A stretch of 64,000 nucleotides of DNA from positions 2,046,001-2,110,000 of the forward strand of contig CP046174.1 of NCBI GenBank assembly GCA_017161075.1. The letters are read 5' to 3'. The notes under the pieces are model-generated. The model did no database searches. It was not told the origin of the DNA and saw only the letters and a program-made list of their open reading frames with translations. The translations under genes were made by a program, and so were the position numbers. The stretch is from Erysipelotrichaceae bacterium 66202529 (GTDB taxonomy: Bacteria > Bacillota_I > Bacilli_A > Erysipelotrichales > Erysipelotrichaceae). Below, piece by piece: positions 17,065 to 26,171 of this stretch. Every line of letters begins with the position of its first letter. The first letter of the stretch is position 1.

Positions 17065-17397
17065 TTAGTAATATTCCACAGATATCAATTCACTTATCAT
17101 ATAACAACTATGATACCCATTACCACGTTCATCATATATTTTGATTACAAGATCCTGTTGTCCTATATAGTTTTCTAAAAAATCTTTATCATAGCCAGAA
17201 TCATCAGAAAAGTTCTTTTTGTAAATTTCAAGATACTCTTTATTTTTGATAATGACTTCTCCATTGATTACAACGCAGTTCCAATATATCTTTGTTTCTC
17301 TCAGATGTTTTCTGAATATCAATATTATATCACATAACAGAAATATCAAAATGTAAAATATTATCAATTTGACTATGATGATACCTAAAATCTGCAT
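17065..17397 (-). CDS. Small membrane-anchored protein, unknown
   Basis: 110 residues from MQILGIIIVKLIIFYILIF (AAAGGAAGAG upstream; an ATG six codons earlier is possible). One N-terminal membrane anchor, then a short external or cytoplasmic domain with a beta-rich look (VVINGEVIIKNKEYLEIY, IKIYDERGNGYHSCY). AT-rich like the two genes before it. Has its own terminator. The 17398-17713 stretch upstream holds only the adhesin terminator and no gene I can support. Confidence 0.55.
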   Translation of the reverse strand: MQILGIIIVKLIIFYILIFLLCDIILIFRKHLRETKIYWNCVVINGEVIIKNKEYLEIYKKNFSDDSGYDKDFLENYIGQQDLVIKIYDERGNGYHSCYMISELISVEYY

Positions 17398-17667
17398 ATT
17401 TCTCTTCCTTTCCATATACCTTAGACAGGGGATAAGAAGTATGTATCACATCCTTCATGTAAATCTTATTTTGTGGTGAAATTACTATCTGTTAGAATCC
17501 AATATTCGGGGATCTTCATAAGCATTCTGATAGGAAATAGCTAGTAGGAAGGATTCCCGGAGCTTTTTTGTAAAAGCCGTCAAGTATGTCTTCGACCATT
17601 TCAATACTCCTTCTGACCTTCATATCGATAAGGATCGCTCCATGATGATGCACCTCTTCTTCAAATG

Positions 17668-17700
17668 AAAGAGGGAAATGCAGGTATCTGCATCTCCCTT
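17668..17700 (-). terminator. Intrinsic terminator after the large adhesin gene
   Basis: GGGAAATGCAG-GTAT-CTGCATCTCCC hairpin 14 nt past the stop, followed by a T-rich stretch on the minus strand. Confidence 0.7.
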
Positions 17701-17713
17701 GAGAAAAGGCAGA

Positions 17714-20700
17714 CTACTGTTCTGATTTCTTCGTTTTTCTGCGTTTATGAGACACGAAGATGAGTGCTGCACCTGACAGTGTTACGACACTGAGCAGGAT
17801 CCCAGTCGCTGTCGTATCCCCTGTAACGACCCCACCGGATAACGGTTTATCTGCATAGATGATTGTGCGCAGCTTGTCATCACCATTGACCCATTCGTCA
17901 TCGATCGTGACCTTCACGACTTCATCGGATAACTGATAACCGGCCGGTGCTTTCGTTTCTTTGATGAAATACGTACCGTAGATCAGATCATCGAACAGTG
18001 CGATTCCGTTCTTCGTATCCGTCTTTACACTGCGGATTTTCTTCGTGCATGCTGCGTCACTATACAGCGTAAACTCTGCGGCCTTCAGGATGTCCTTATG
18101 ATCATAATAATCGACCTTATTGACTTTGATATAGGAGCGGATCATTTTATCTTTCATCGTGACCTTCTGGCCGTCTTTTGCGGTAAAGGTGATCTCTTCT
18201 GCGATCTCATATCCATATGGTGCAGAGATTTCTTTCATGATATATTCTTTTCCTTCGATTAGATAGTGAATCATGTGAGGCTCCTTGCCTGATATCCATT
18301 CATCGATGATGCTTCCGGTCTCCTTATCGATGACCTGCAGCTTTGCTCCTTCCAGTTCTTCTGAGCCGGTTTCTCCGACTTTTGAGAATTCCATTTCCGT
18401 AGGAGTATTATCACAAGTGATTGTTAATAAGTCACCGTCTGCTTTCACTTCGGCTTTGTAGATATGATCATTCAAAGTATAGCCGGCGATCTGTTCCGTT
18501 TCGCGAATATAGTACACACCAAGCTCCAATTCAGAGAAGGCTGCGACTCCGTTCTCATCGGTCTCCACTGTCTTTATAACATCCTTCATATCTTCGTTGG
18601 CAGAGATATCGAATCTGACGCCTTGCAGTTTCTTATCGGCATCGCTTGAATCAGCTTTCTGAACCTGGATTGTTCCTCTCGCCAGTTCATTATTGATTTT
18701 TCCGTCTTCACCGATCTGTACCACATAATTAGAAACATCTGGCCCATGATATGAGATTTCAAAATCATATTCCTTATCATTGAGGACATACTGTCCATTT
18801 GTAGACAGCTCCTTCAGGGAATATACACCATTCGGAAGATCGAACGTATCTGCCAATGTCAGATGTCCGTCCTTATCGATACCGCTTGTATATACTAACG
18901 TATCATATGGGATCGCAACATCACCTTTGTAGTTGTAGATATCTTCTCTTGCATAGATTCCAAATATCACATCTTTATAAGCATCCGGGTTTTTGAAGAT
19001 TTTCTGTTCTTCCAATACCTTTGTCATATCGATATCGACAGTAGGCCGCTCATTTTCAAGAGTAGAGGTGATGGTCTGGATCTCATTTATCTGATTATCT
19101 TTGACCTCGAAATAGTGTTTTGTCGTATCACCGATATAGCCATGCGGAACCTTTGACTCTGTATAGTAATATCGTCCTACAGGCAGCTTCTTACTCAGTA
19201 CGCTGTCCCAATCACTTTCTAATGTCTGAACCTTTTCATCAGCCTTGTAATAGGTGTGATTTCCTATGGTGATATCTTCCGCGGCATAGATCGTGATCTC
19301 TGCGCCTAATAGGTTGGATTTTTCCCAGATTGGAGAATGAACTGTACCGAATTCTGTCTGTCCTAGGTCGGTACTCATGAAAATCTCACCGGCTTTGTTC
19401 CATTTTAACTGGCCATATACGAGTTCATCTTTCATGATACCTGCGACTTGTACTTCCCCGGTATCTCGTACGGTGAATTCGATCTTTTCCGCAAGGGCAA
19501 ATCCGTATGGGGCCGATGTTTCTTCCCAAACGTATGTTTTTCCGACTTCCAATCCCTTGATGATGTGAGGGTCTTTTGTGGATACCCATGTTTCGAATAC
19601 TTCACCACGATCATCTTTAGGGTACACGATCTGTGTTGCCCCTTCCAATTCCTCATTACTGGAAGCATCCACCTTAGAGAATTCTACTTGTGTGATATCA
19701 TTCCGGAAGGCAGACTCCAGCTTGATGACTGCTTTATCCTGGCCCTGATATGTCGCATCGAACTCTACGATCTCATCAGATGATGCATATCCGATCGGTG
19801 CTTTCAGCTCTTTGGCATAATATTCAGATAACGGTAAATCTACATCGAATGCAGCGATACCATCTTCACCGGAATCAGTCTGATAGATGAGCTCATCTGC
19901 TTGTACCACGACATTTCCTGCAGCGTCTTGGATATCCGTTTTTGCATATAGACCAAAGAGTGCACCGGAGAGAGGAGTCGAAGTCTCTGCATCTTCCTTC
20001 TGGACAGACAGTTCTACCTTCTGACGCTTATTCGTGAAGCTGGAATCATCGAATACGATCGAGGTATTCTGATCCTTGTAGGTCAGCTCTACTTCCTGCG
20101 ATCTCTCGTTCAAGACGAAGCCGTTTGGAGCTGTTTTTTCTGTCACCTTATATTTCCCTAATGGGAGCAGCTTCGACGCTCCTGTGCCATCGTTTGCGGT
20201 CGTAACGGTATCTACGACTGTATCTTTTTTGTAGAGTACGGTCCCATCATTGGATGGATCCAGGATGTCCTCTGCGGCAGTGATCTCATATACGGCACCG
20301 GCGATACCGGCTTCCGTATAGGCAAAGTGCTTGTTTCCCATTTTATCTGTCTTGACAGAGGTCAGCACCTCACCGAGCTTCTGTACGTTCACTTTCCCTT
20401 TGACAGAGGTATCCTGTTTTACGACTGTGATGACCGGTGTTTCACCATCTGGCAGTGTTTCATATGCGGTGTTGCTCGTCACCTTGAATTTGACAGGGGC
20501 GATATTCAGGACATAGCCATTCGGAGCGGTAAGCTCTTCGATCTGATATTCTCCTGGATCGAGCTCTTTGCCCGTCATGACCGTACCGGACTCATCTGTC
20601 GTCCATTCCGTAATATATTCTGGAGTAGGATTCCACTCCCAGTAACCTACATATTCGTTCGTTTTCAAGTTTTTGATCTTGAAGGTCGTTCCTGCGAGAG

Positions 20701-22765
20701 CGACGGTCTTACCGGTCTCTGCATCTTCCTTCACCATCTTGATGATGGCACGGAACTTTTCGTCGTTAAAGATACGCCATGGCTGCGGATCACGGCTGTC
20801 TTCAGTGATCGTTACTGTGAAGTCCGGTACAGCGTAATGATCGTCCGGAACTTTAGTCTCGCGGACTACATACATACCATAAGGAAGTTCTTCAGAAACT
20901 GCATATCCATTCTTGTCTGTTACCAGGATAGCAGCAGTCTGACCTTTTGCATTTTGGGCAATCGGAGCTTTCTCCCAGGAACCGTATTTTTCGATATCCT
21001 TCTGGGCTTTTACTGTAAATTCTACGCCTGCAAGTTTATCTGCTTCACCGGCACCATTATCAGACATCTTGATGATTTGGAATGCCTGCGCCTTGACACG
21101 TTCCTTGACCGTTTGTTTCTTCGTGACGACCTGAACAGATTGTCCTGCGTAGTCGATGGAGATATCATAGGTGATAGGATCTAATGTGTAGCCGGTACTT
21201 GGCGTCTTTTCCTTAAGAGTATATTTACCCAAGTAAAGATTGCTTACAGACGCTTTTGCATTAGCATCAGTCGTCAGTGTAGCAACCAGTGCACCTTTCG
21301 CATATTTGACTGATTGATCTGCAGGATCCAGAATATTTTCTTTTGCCTTCAGTTCATATACTGCGCCTTTTAAGGTAGCTTCTCCTTGTGCTGCAGAGCC
21401 GGTGACGCTGTCTTCTTTTGTGAGCTCTAAGCGCCCGGTCTGTCGCTCATCTTCACCGGTCACTGTTATCTTTTGTTCATTCGTTGCGATCGTAACAGGG
21501 TAGGAGGTCTTGTTTAAGATATATCCGGATGGAGCGATGACCTCACGCACGGTGTAATTTCCGAATCTCAAGTATCCGGATTCCACATAGCCTGTGGCAG
21601 TTGTGACGAGACGTTCTAGTTCCTGGCCTTTATCATTGTAGATGGCATAGGTAGCACCTGCGACCTGTTTTCCAGATTTAGGGTCGATCTTACGCAGCTG
21701 CACCTTACCTTTGACCCAGTTATTACGTGCAGTATAGGTTGTCGTCTGATTAGCTTCGACAGTTACTTCACGGATGGTAGTGTCGAGTACCAGGTGACTA
21801 GGGACTGCAGTTTCCTGCACATAATATTTCTGTGGTAACAAGTTATTGACAGTTACAGTACCATCGCCCCCTGTTTTGTAAGTTCCGATAGGAGAGGACA
21901 TGTCTGCATTTTTAGACACTTTGAAGGAAGTATTCGGAACTACCGCTCCATCTTCGTCCTGCTTTGTGATTTTCAGTGATCCGTACTTATTAACATTAAC
22001 ACGTATTTGAGTTCTCAAGGGGTCTTTTACAAAAAACTTGACCATATCCTGAGAACCGGCTTTTTGGTATACCAAACTCGTTCCAACACATTCATCTGGA
22101 ACTTTATTATATGTTATAGTTGATACATCCTTCGCGTCTTCTGTAGCAGTTATAGTAAGTTTATTGCCGTCTTTTTTTACCTTCAAGCCATCGGAAGAAA
22201 CGAAATGAAACTCTTCAAAAACTCCTTTAGTGTCAGTAAGAGTGATACTCTCTCCAACATTTAACGTTATACTATCTAAATCAAATGATGGTTTTTCAGA
22301 ATGACTATCAACAGCTTTCTGAATTTTAGATTTATACCCACTATAGTCGAAACCGGAAGCAGTAACACTCCACCCCATCTTTTCCCAAATCATTAAATTC
22401 GTTGCAAATTTATAGTATGTGACATCTGATTTGTTTCTGTTTTTATAATAGCCTTCATATGCTATAACAGAAAGCTCATGTCTAAGGGAGGCATTAAATT
22501 CACTTTCAGCATATCCTCCACCTGCGATTACTTCTGCCTGTGGATCTATACAGAAAACCACATCTCCATCCATCTTTAATGTGAAACCCTGTCCCCAAGC
22601 TGATTGAGAGCCTTTAGTAACCTGATAGGAAATACCATCTATAAATGTCTTAGTGGCCGTGTGATCTGCGGCATAGATTGGTAACTGCATATTTGTTAAT
22701 ACAGTCAAAACAGTTAAGATACCTATAGCTGCATCTCTTATTCTATTTTTTATTTTTCGTATCAT
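17714..22765 (-). CDS. Giant Cna_B-repeat (SpaA-like) surface adhesin with a thioester-type domain
   Basis: 1683 residues: signal peptide ending near 33 (LPIYAADHT); a thioester-domain-like head with FCIDPQ (Cys72) and ATNLMIWE (Asn123 where the family normally has Gln); about 13 Cna_B/SpaA-type beta-sandwich repeats from about residue 265 to 1640, many with the K-x-D start and E-x-x-A-P-x-G-Y end that support isopeptide bonds; then GVVTGDTTATG, a membrane helix and HKRRKTKK, a sortase-like sorting signal. Likely binds cells or matrix and may promote mating contact. Preceded by a leader peptide and attenuator. Confidence 0.9.
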   Translation of the reverse strand: MIRKIKNRIRDAAIGILTVLTVLTNMQLPIYAADHTATKTFIDGISYQVTKGSQSAWGQGFTLKMDGDVVFCIDPQAEVIAGGGYAESEFNASLRHELSVIAYEGYYKNRNKSDVTYYKFATNLMIWEKMGWSVTASGFDYSGYKSKIQKAVDSHSEKPSFDLDSITLNVGESITLTDTKGVFEEFHFVSSDGLKVKKDGNKLTITATEDAKDVSTITYNKVPDECVGTSLVYQKAGSQDMVKFFVKDPLRTQIRVNVNKYGSLKITKQDEDGAVVPNTSFKVSKNADMSSPIGTYKTGGDGTVTVNNLLPQKYYVQETAVPSHLVLDTTIREVTVEANQTTTYTARNNWVKGKVQLRKIDPKSGKQVAGATYAIYNDKGQELERLVTTATGYVESGYLRFGNYTVREVIAPSGYILNKTSYPVTIATNEQKITVTGEDERQTGRLELTKEDSVTGSAAQGEATLKGAVYELKAKENILDPADQSVKYAKGALVATLTTDANAKASVSNLYLGKYTLKEKTPSTGYTLDPITYDISIDYAGQSVQVVTKKQTVKERVKAQAFQIIKMSDNGAGEADKLAGVEFTVKAQKDIEKYGSWEKAPIAQNAKGQTAAILVTDKNGYAVSEELPYGMYVVRETKVPDDHYAVPDFTVTITEDSRDPQPWRIFNDEKFRAIIKMVKEDAETGKTVALAGTTFKIKNLKTNEYVGYWEWNPTPEYITEWTTDESGTVMTGKELDPGEYQIEELTAPNGYVLNIAPVKFKVTSNTAYETLPDGETPVITVVKQDTSVKGKVNVQKLGEVLTSVKTDKMGNKHFAYTEAGIAGAVYEITAAEDILDPSNDGTVLYKKDTVVDTVTTANDGTGASKLLPLGKYKVTEKTAPNGFVLNERSQEVELTYKDQNTSIVFDDSSFTNKRQKVELSVQKEDAETSTPLSGALFGLYAKTDIQDAAGNVVVQADELIYQTDSGEDGIAAFDVDLPLSEYYAKELKAPIGYASSDEIVEFDATYQGQDKAVIKLESAFRNDITQVEFSKVDASSNEELEGATQIVYPKDDRGEVFETWVSTKDPHIIKGLEVGKTYVWEETSAPYGFALAEKIEFTVRDTGEVQVAGIMKDELVYGQLKWNKAGEIFMSTDLGQTEFGTVHSPIWEKSNLLGAEITIYAAEDITIGNHTYYKADEKVQTLESDWDSVLSKKLPVGRYYYTESKVPHGYIGDTTKHYFEVKDNQINEIQTITSTLENERPTVDIDMTKVLEEQKIFKNPDAYKDVIFGIYAREDIYNYKGDVAIPYDTLVYTSGIDKDGHLTLADTFDLPNGVYSLKELSTNGQYVLNDKEYDFEISYHGPDVSNYVVQIGEDGKINNELARGTIQVQKADSSDADKKLQGVRFDISANEDMKDVIKTVETDENGVAAFSELELGVYYIRETEQIAGYTLNDHIYKAEVKADGDLLTITCDNTPTEMEFSKVGETGSEELEGAKLQVIDKETGSIIDEWISGKEPHMIHYLIEGKEYIMKEISAPYGYEIAEEITFTAKDGQKVTMKDKMIRSYIKVNKVDYYDHKDILKAAEFTLYSDAACTKKIRSVKTDTKNGIALFDDLIYGTYFIKETKAPAGYQLSDEVVKVTIDDEWVNGDDKLRTIIYADKPLSGGVVTGDTTATGILLSVVTLSGAALIFVSHKRRKTKKSEQ

Positions 22766-22792
22766 TTGCTTTCCTCACTTTCTGTAAACACG

Positions 22793-22817
22793 AAAAAAGG
22801 CCAGTGACTGGCCTTTT
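22793..22817 (-). terminator. Attenuator-like terminator before the adhesin gene
   Basis: AAAAGGCCAG-TCA-CTGGCCTTTT with T6 in minus-strand reading, located 2 nt after the leader peptide stop and 28 nt before the adhesin start. Confidence 0.75.
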
Positions 22818-22818
22818 A

Positions 22819-22878
22819 CTATCTTATATTCGTATAGGGCCTTACGGCCCTGAATCTACCAACCTTATAGTAACTCAT
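22819..22878 (-). CDS. Leader peptide MSYYKVGRFRAVRPYTNIR upstream of the adhesin
   Basis: 19 codons and a stop, ATG preceded by AGAAAGGAGAAAAG, an excellent SD. Codons 10-15 overlap a GGGCC-GTAA-GGCCC hairpin and the stop codon lies directly before the terminator at 22793-22817. This is the layout of a translated attenuator: ribosome position on the peptide would decide which hairpin forms. The peptide is basic and tyrosine-rich and shows no run of one amino acid. Confidence 0.6.
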   Translation of the reverse strand: MSYYKVGRFRAVRPYTNIR

Positions 22879-22898
22879 CTTTTCTCCTTTCTACGCAT

Positions 22899-22925
22899 AA
22901 AGGACAGATTTCTAATCTGTCCTTT
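22899..22925 (-). terminator. Terminator hairpin after the small toxin gene
   Basis: Perfect 12-bp stem AAAGGACAGATT/AATCTGTCCTTT with a 3-nt loop. T-rich on both sides, so it may work in both directions. Confidence 0.65.
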
Positions 22926-22936
22926 TCATTTCTCTA

Positions 22937-23137
22937 TTAAATTTTCAAAATAGTGACTATTTTGGTATTTTTGTGTATAATATAGATGAGATATCTTATC
23001 TCAGTGAAGATAGAGATAGTTTGAAAGTAATCGCCCCGAGCTCGGTCAAAAGTCAAGGGGCGATTACTTTTTAGTATCTTGATCGTTTCCTTTATTGTTA
23101 GCACAATAAGAAGAATGATATACAAGTCTAAATTCAT
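22937..23137 (-). CDS. Probable type I toxin: small hydrophobic peptide, 66 aa
   Basis: ATG at 23137 with a perfect GGAGGTGATTAC SD. Begins MNLDLYIILLIVLTIKETIK: one membrane helix then a basic tail, like membrane-acting type I toxins (holin-like, TxpA/Fst types). The coding region is crossed by the hairpin of an antisense RNA unit on the plus strand (promoter 22953-22981, terminator 23024-23072). No homology to a named toxin is claimed. Upstream in-frame codons to 23212 lack an SD. Confidence 0.6.
   Translation of the reverse strand: MNLDLYIILLIVLTIKETIKILKSNRPLTFDRARGDYFQTISIFTEIRYLIYIIHKNTKIVTILKI
22953..22981 (+). promoter_or_regulatory. Promoter of the antisense RNA
   Basis: -35 GTGACT (22953-22958), 17-bp spacer, perfect -10 TATAAT (22976-22981), facing the toxin gene. 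Confidence 0.65.
22988..23074 (+). ncRNA. Probable antisense antitoxin RNA, about 85 nt
   Basis: Starts about 7 nt after the TATAAT and ends at a 14-bp terminator stem AAAGTAATCGCCCC/GGGGCGATTACTTT plus T-run (23024-23072). A smaller hairpin (TGAGATA/TATCTCA) lies at its 5' end. It is fully complementary to the 3' half of the small toxin mRNA. A cis-encoded type I antitoxin is the simplest reading. Confidence 0.55.
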
Positions 23138-23247
23138 GTAATCACCTCCAGTATTGGAACCGAAAGGGTCTACTTCCAATAAATTGAGGTCTATCACTAT
23201 CTTCGCTTTCAATTATACTATAGTTAATATTTAAAATAAATTTCTTT

Positions 23248-24222
23248 TTAATAAAAGTCTACTGTCCAAACATCATTACGTTCACCACAATTATCATAAA
23301 CTGTCCATGCATGATATCCTGACCTTACTTGACTTTTGTCTAATTTTCCATCCCAATAGTCTTTGTGGTCTTGATCAATCACTTTATTCGCGTATGCATC
23401 TGCTGCAGCTTCAGAATAAAACACTTGTCCGCTATTTCCTATAGCACCAAACTTTCCGTCAGAAACACATGCATTAGGCTGTTCTGCTGGTGTGGAGGTT
23501 CCAGAATTTCCTGAAGATGATCCTCCTGATGTTGTACCACTTTGTCCACTGGATCCTGAACTCTGATTGGATTGTGCAAGAGAGGAAGGGGAAACTGCCT
23601 GCGTCTGTTGGCCAGTGCTGCTGTTCTGAGAAGTTGCGGCCTCAGAATTTTGTTCTGTCGTTGCTTTCTTCTCAACTTTATTCTTCACAGTGACCTTGAA
23701 TGTTTTATCTGTAGTATTTCCATTTGCATCGAACGCTTTGACAACTACTTCATAGGTACCTGCTTTCTTCGTATCCAGCTTGCCCTTGTCAATATAGTAT
23801 CCGGATTTCTTGATTTCCTTGTCACTGTACTTCAAGCTGCCATCGACGGGATCCTTTACAGATTTTACATTGTCCTTCAATGTCAGCTTATCTCCGGCTG
23901 TGATCGTGATCTTATCCTTCTTCAGTACGATTTTTGGTTTTTTGGTATCTTTGACAGTTATCTTGATTTCCTTTTCTGTAGATTTATCACCATCTGTAAA
24001 TGTGACTTTCAGCGTCTGGTCTCCGACTTTCTTTGCATCATATCCGGAAACCTTGTCGACTTTGACATTCTCGTCTGACTCCTTTGCGTCATATAGTTTA
24101 TCGTTATCCAGCTTATCACCGTACTCTACAGTCAGCTTCTCTGGCGTTTTGACCTGTAGGTCTTTGACACAGCCCGTCAATATCAATGCTGCCACTGCTA
24201 TCATACTTAATAACTTTTTCAT
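23248..24222 (-). CDS. Surface lipoprotein with Ig-like domains
   Basis: 324 residues. Lipobox LILTGC with Cys18; then bacterial Ig-like domains (about 25-95 and 95-180; KVTFTDGDKSTEKEIKITV and YEVVVKAFDANGNTTDKTF), a Ser/Gly/Gln/Thr-rich linker (about 190-245), and a C-terminal 75-residue domain with two Cys that might form a disulfide (NACVSDG and YDNCGERND). Anchored on the outer face of the membrane, with the linker spanning the wall. Upstream of the toxin and adhesin genes. Role unknown; conjugative elements often carry surface-exclusion lipoproteins, but nothing here proves that. Confidence 0.8.
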   Translation of the reverse strand: MKKLLSMIAVAALILTGCVKDLQVKTPEKLTVEYGDKLDNDKLYDAKESDENVKVDKVSGYDAKKVGDQTLKVTFTDGDKSTEKEIKITVKDTKKPKIVLKKDKITITAGDKLTLKDNVKSVKDPVDGSLKYSDKEIKKSGYYIDKGKLDTKKAGTYEVVVKAFDANGNTTDKTFKVTVKNKVEKKATTEQNSEAATSQNSSTGQQTQAVSPSSLAQSNQSSGSSGQSGTTSGGSSSGNSGTSTPAEQPNACVSDGKFGAIGNSGQVFYSEAAADAYANKVIDQDHKDYWDGKLDKSQVRSGYHAWTVYDNCGERNDVWTVDFY

Positions 24223-24384
24223 TTTCTAAATCCTCCTCATCACCCATTTAGACTTTTTTATCGATTTATTTTTTCTTTCGTTTTGCAAAATATTTTTTTA
24301 TGAATTTCTGTTCGAATTTTTCTTCTTTTTCATATGCCTGTTGGAAAGCAGATAGCCTTCTGCTTTTTCCTCCAAGCATTTCTT

Positions 24385-24407
24385 CAACATGGCAAGTTGC
24401 CATGTTG
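24385..24407. repeat. Dispersed palindrome, copy 8 (ACATGG type, G centre)
   Basis: CAACATGGCAA-G-TTGCCATGTTG, perfect, 17 bp past the stop of the 24424-26136 gene. The arms carry an extra AAC/GTT pair not found in other copies, again matched on both sides. Confidence 0.85.
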
Positions 24408-24423
24408 TTTGAAACATCGTCCG

Positions 24424-26136
24424 TCAAGCCTCTTTCCAAAGCATCTCTACATCTTTACCACTGTGTGTTAATGCGATATGGATGATCTGTCCGCTCAATG
24501 TGATATCATAACGATTCATTTCGATCTGTCGTAAAGCTTCCTCACATTTTTCTTTCAACAGTTTCGGATGCTTGTCATATTCTTCTTTCTTTAAATACTT
24601 TAATTCGATGATATAGGAAGGAAACTTACTCGTCTTGCTTTGTAGGACGATATCGTATCTGCCTTTTCCAGCCTCCTGATTACTCTTTACCTCATAATCT
24701 GCATATAGGCAGGCACACATCCCTAATAGAAGAGTATGGTAACTGTTTTCACTGATCAGATCATGATAACTTGTAGAATTCAATAGGAAGTCTCGGTAGT
24801 TTTCTATGAACACATTAGGTTCTTTATCGTATAAGCCTCTCATCATCATAGTGAAAATATCATAGTCTTTATTCAAATAATTTAGAGTAAGTCTCTGAAA
24901 CTCCTCTGCGACCTCATTGTTTGGAATCTCCAATAAATACGTGCTCGATTTTTCTTGTTTTATTGTCAGATATCCTGCATTCACGAAAAGACCCCATAGA
25001 CTTACAGCATCTGATTCTTCATAAAAACATTTTTGAAGATCCATTACGGTCTCTACCTGTTTTTTTTCTATCAATTCTTCATACTTGGTTTCGAATCCGG
25101 ATTTATGTTCACCGTGTGATTCTGGTTTTTTCCTTATTTCCTCCATTGCTTTTTTTATAAGCTGATTAGAGCTTACGTTCACCCAATAGGGAATCAGCTT
25201 ATGATTCTTCGCATAATTGAGGATAGACCAGGGATTATAGATTTCTGTTCCACCGATATTATAGCCATCATACATTGCCTTCACTTCATCAGAGCATTCT
25301 AAGCCATAATACTTCAATAGGATATCCACTTCTTTCTTCACGAATCCAAAGTGTTGGGAATAGGCTTTATCACTTACAGTCCGTACCTCCGGGTTGTTCA
25401 ATCCGGAAAAGATATTTTCCTTTGCGACCCGCTGTATCCCGGTAAGCATAGCATTTTGCAAATTCGGATTATCTTTCAGTGCACTGCTGAGCAATCCTGC
25501 AAGTGCGGAGTGTATCTCGCTATAAACATTTCCGACATGCGCTTCTATAAACGGTGTGTCATATTCGTCTATGATGAGCATCACTTTCTTTCCGTAATAT
25601 TGATGACACTTCTCCATGAGATATGCTATCGCCTGGTCGATCGTTTCTAAGCTTCCATCATCTAAGCTTGATAATCCTTTCATGATCAAGTCGAACTTTG
25701 GTTTATCGAACATATCCGGATCTTTCAATAGGTGGGCGTTACATCTGTAGGCTGTCAGTAGCTGTTCCTTTATACATTTTACGATTCTCATCTGACTGCC
25801 TTTCGCATCCGCAAAGCTCAGAAAGATCGTAGGATATTGGTTCATCTCACGAATATATTCCGTATCCATGATCGCAGTATCCTTGAAGATATCCTTTGAA
25901 TCCTTTGTGATGTCGAAGAATTCTGCCATCATACTCATGTTCAATGTTTTCCCAAAGCGTCGAGGACGGGTCACCAGTGTTACTTCTGCGCCACTATCCA
26001 AAAATTCTTTTATCAATAAGGATTTATCGACGATATAATAATCTCCTATTTTCAATTTTCGATAATCTGAGATACCGATCGGTATCCGTTTCAAACCTGT
26101 CGGTCCATGTTCGACTATTTTTTTGTTTTCGTTCAT
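24424..26136 (-). CDS. AAA-ATPase-like / PD-(D/E)XK nuclease-like protein
   Basis: 570 residues. The N-terminal half fits the AAA_ATPase-like family (P-loop variant TRPRRFGKTLNMSM at about 55-68, Walker B VMLIIDEYDTPF). The C-terminal half has the PD-(D/E)XK pattern GRYDIVL...PSYIIELKY. Proteins of this plan are common and multicopy in gut bacteria, and their role is not settled. The gene is flanked by two dispersed palindromes and starts after a GCGG/CCGC hairpin, so it is under the element's own control signals. Confidence 0.85.
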   Translation of the reverse strand: MNENKKIVEHGPTGLKRIPIGISDYRKLKIGDYYIVDKSLLIKEFLDSGAEVTLVTRPRRFGKTLNMSMMAEFFDITKDSKDIFKDTAIMDTEYIREMNQYPTIFLSFADAKGSQMRIVKCIKEQLLTAYRCNAHLLKDPDMFDKPKFDLIMKGLSSLDDGSLETIDQAIAYLMEKCHQYYGKKVMLIIDEYDTPFIEAHVGNVYSEIHSALAGLLSSALKDNPNLQNAMLTGIQRVAKENIFSGLNNPEVRTVSDKAYSQHFGFVKKEVDILLKYYGLECSDEVKAMYDGYNIGGTEIYNPWSILNYAKNHKLIPYWVNVSSNQLIKKAMEEIRKKPESHGEHKSGFETKYEELIEKKQVETVMDLQKCFYEESDAVSLWGLFVNAGYLTIKQEKSSTYLLEIPNNEVAEEFQRLTLNYLNKDYDIFTMMMRGLYDKEPNVFIENYRDFLLNSTSYHDLISENSYHTLLLGMCACLYADYEVKSNQEAGKGRYDIVLQSKTSKFPSYIIELKYLKKEEYDKHPKLLKEKCEEALRQIEMNRYDITLSGQIIHIALTHSGKDVEMLWKEA

Positions 26137-26149
26137 ATTTCTTCTCCAT

Positions 26150-26162
26150 GCGGTCTCTCCGC
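26150..26162 (-). promoter_or_regulatory. GCGG/CCGC hairpin upstream of the SD (copy 5)
   Basis: GCGG-TCTCT-CCGC just before GGAGAAGAAAT of the 24424-26136 gene. A dispersed palindrome follows 10 bp further upstream. Confidence 0.55.
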
Positions 26163-26171
26163 TGTCTACTC

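Noticed and set aside
20327..21184. A 285-codon plus-strand open frame inside the adhesin gene
   Set aside because: It is the mirror of the repeat-rich adhesin coding strand, has no SD and no protein-like motif pattern.
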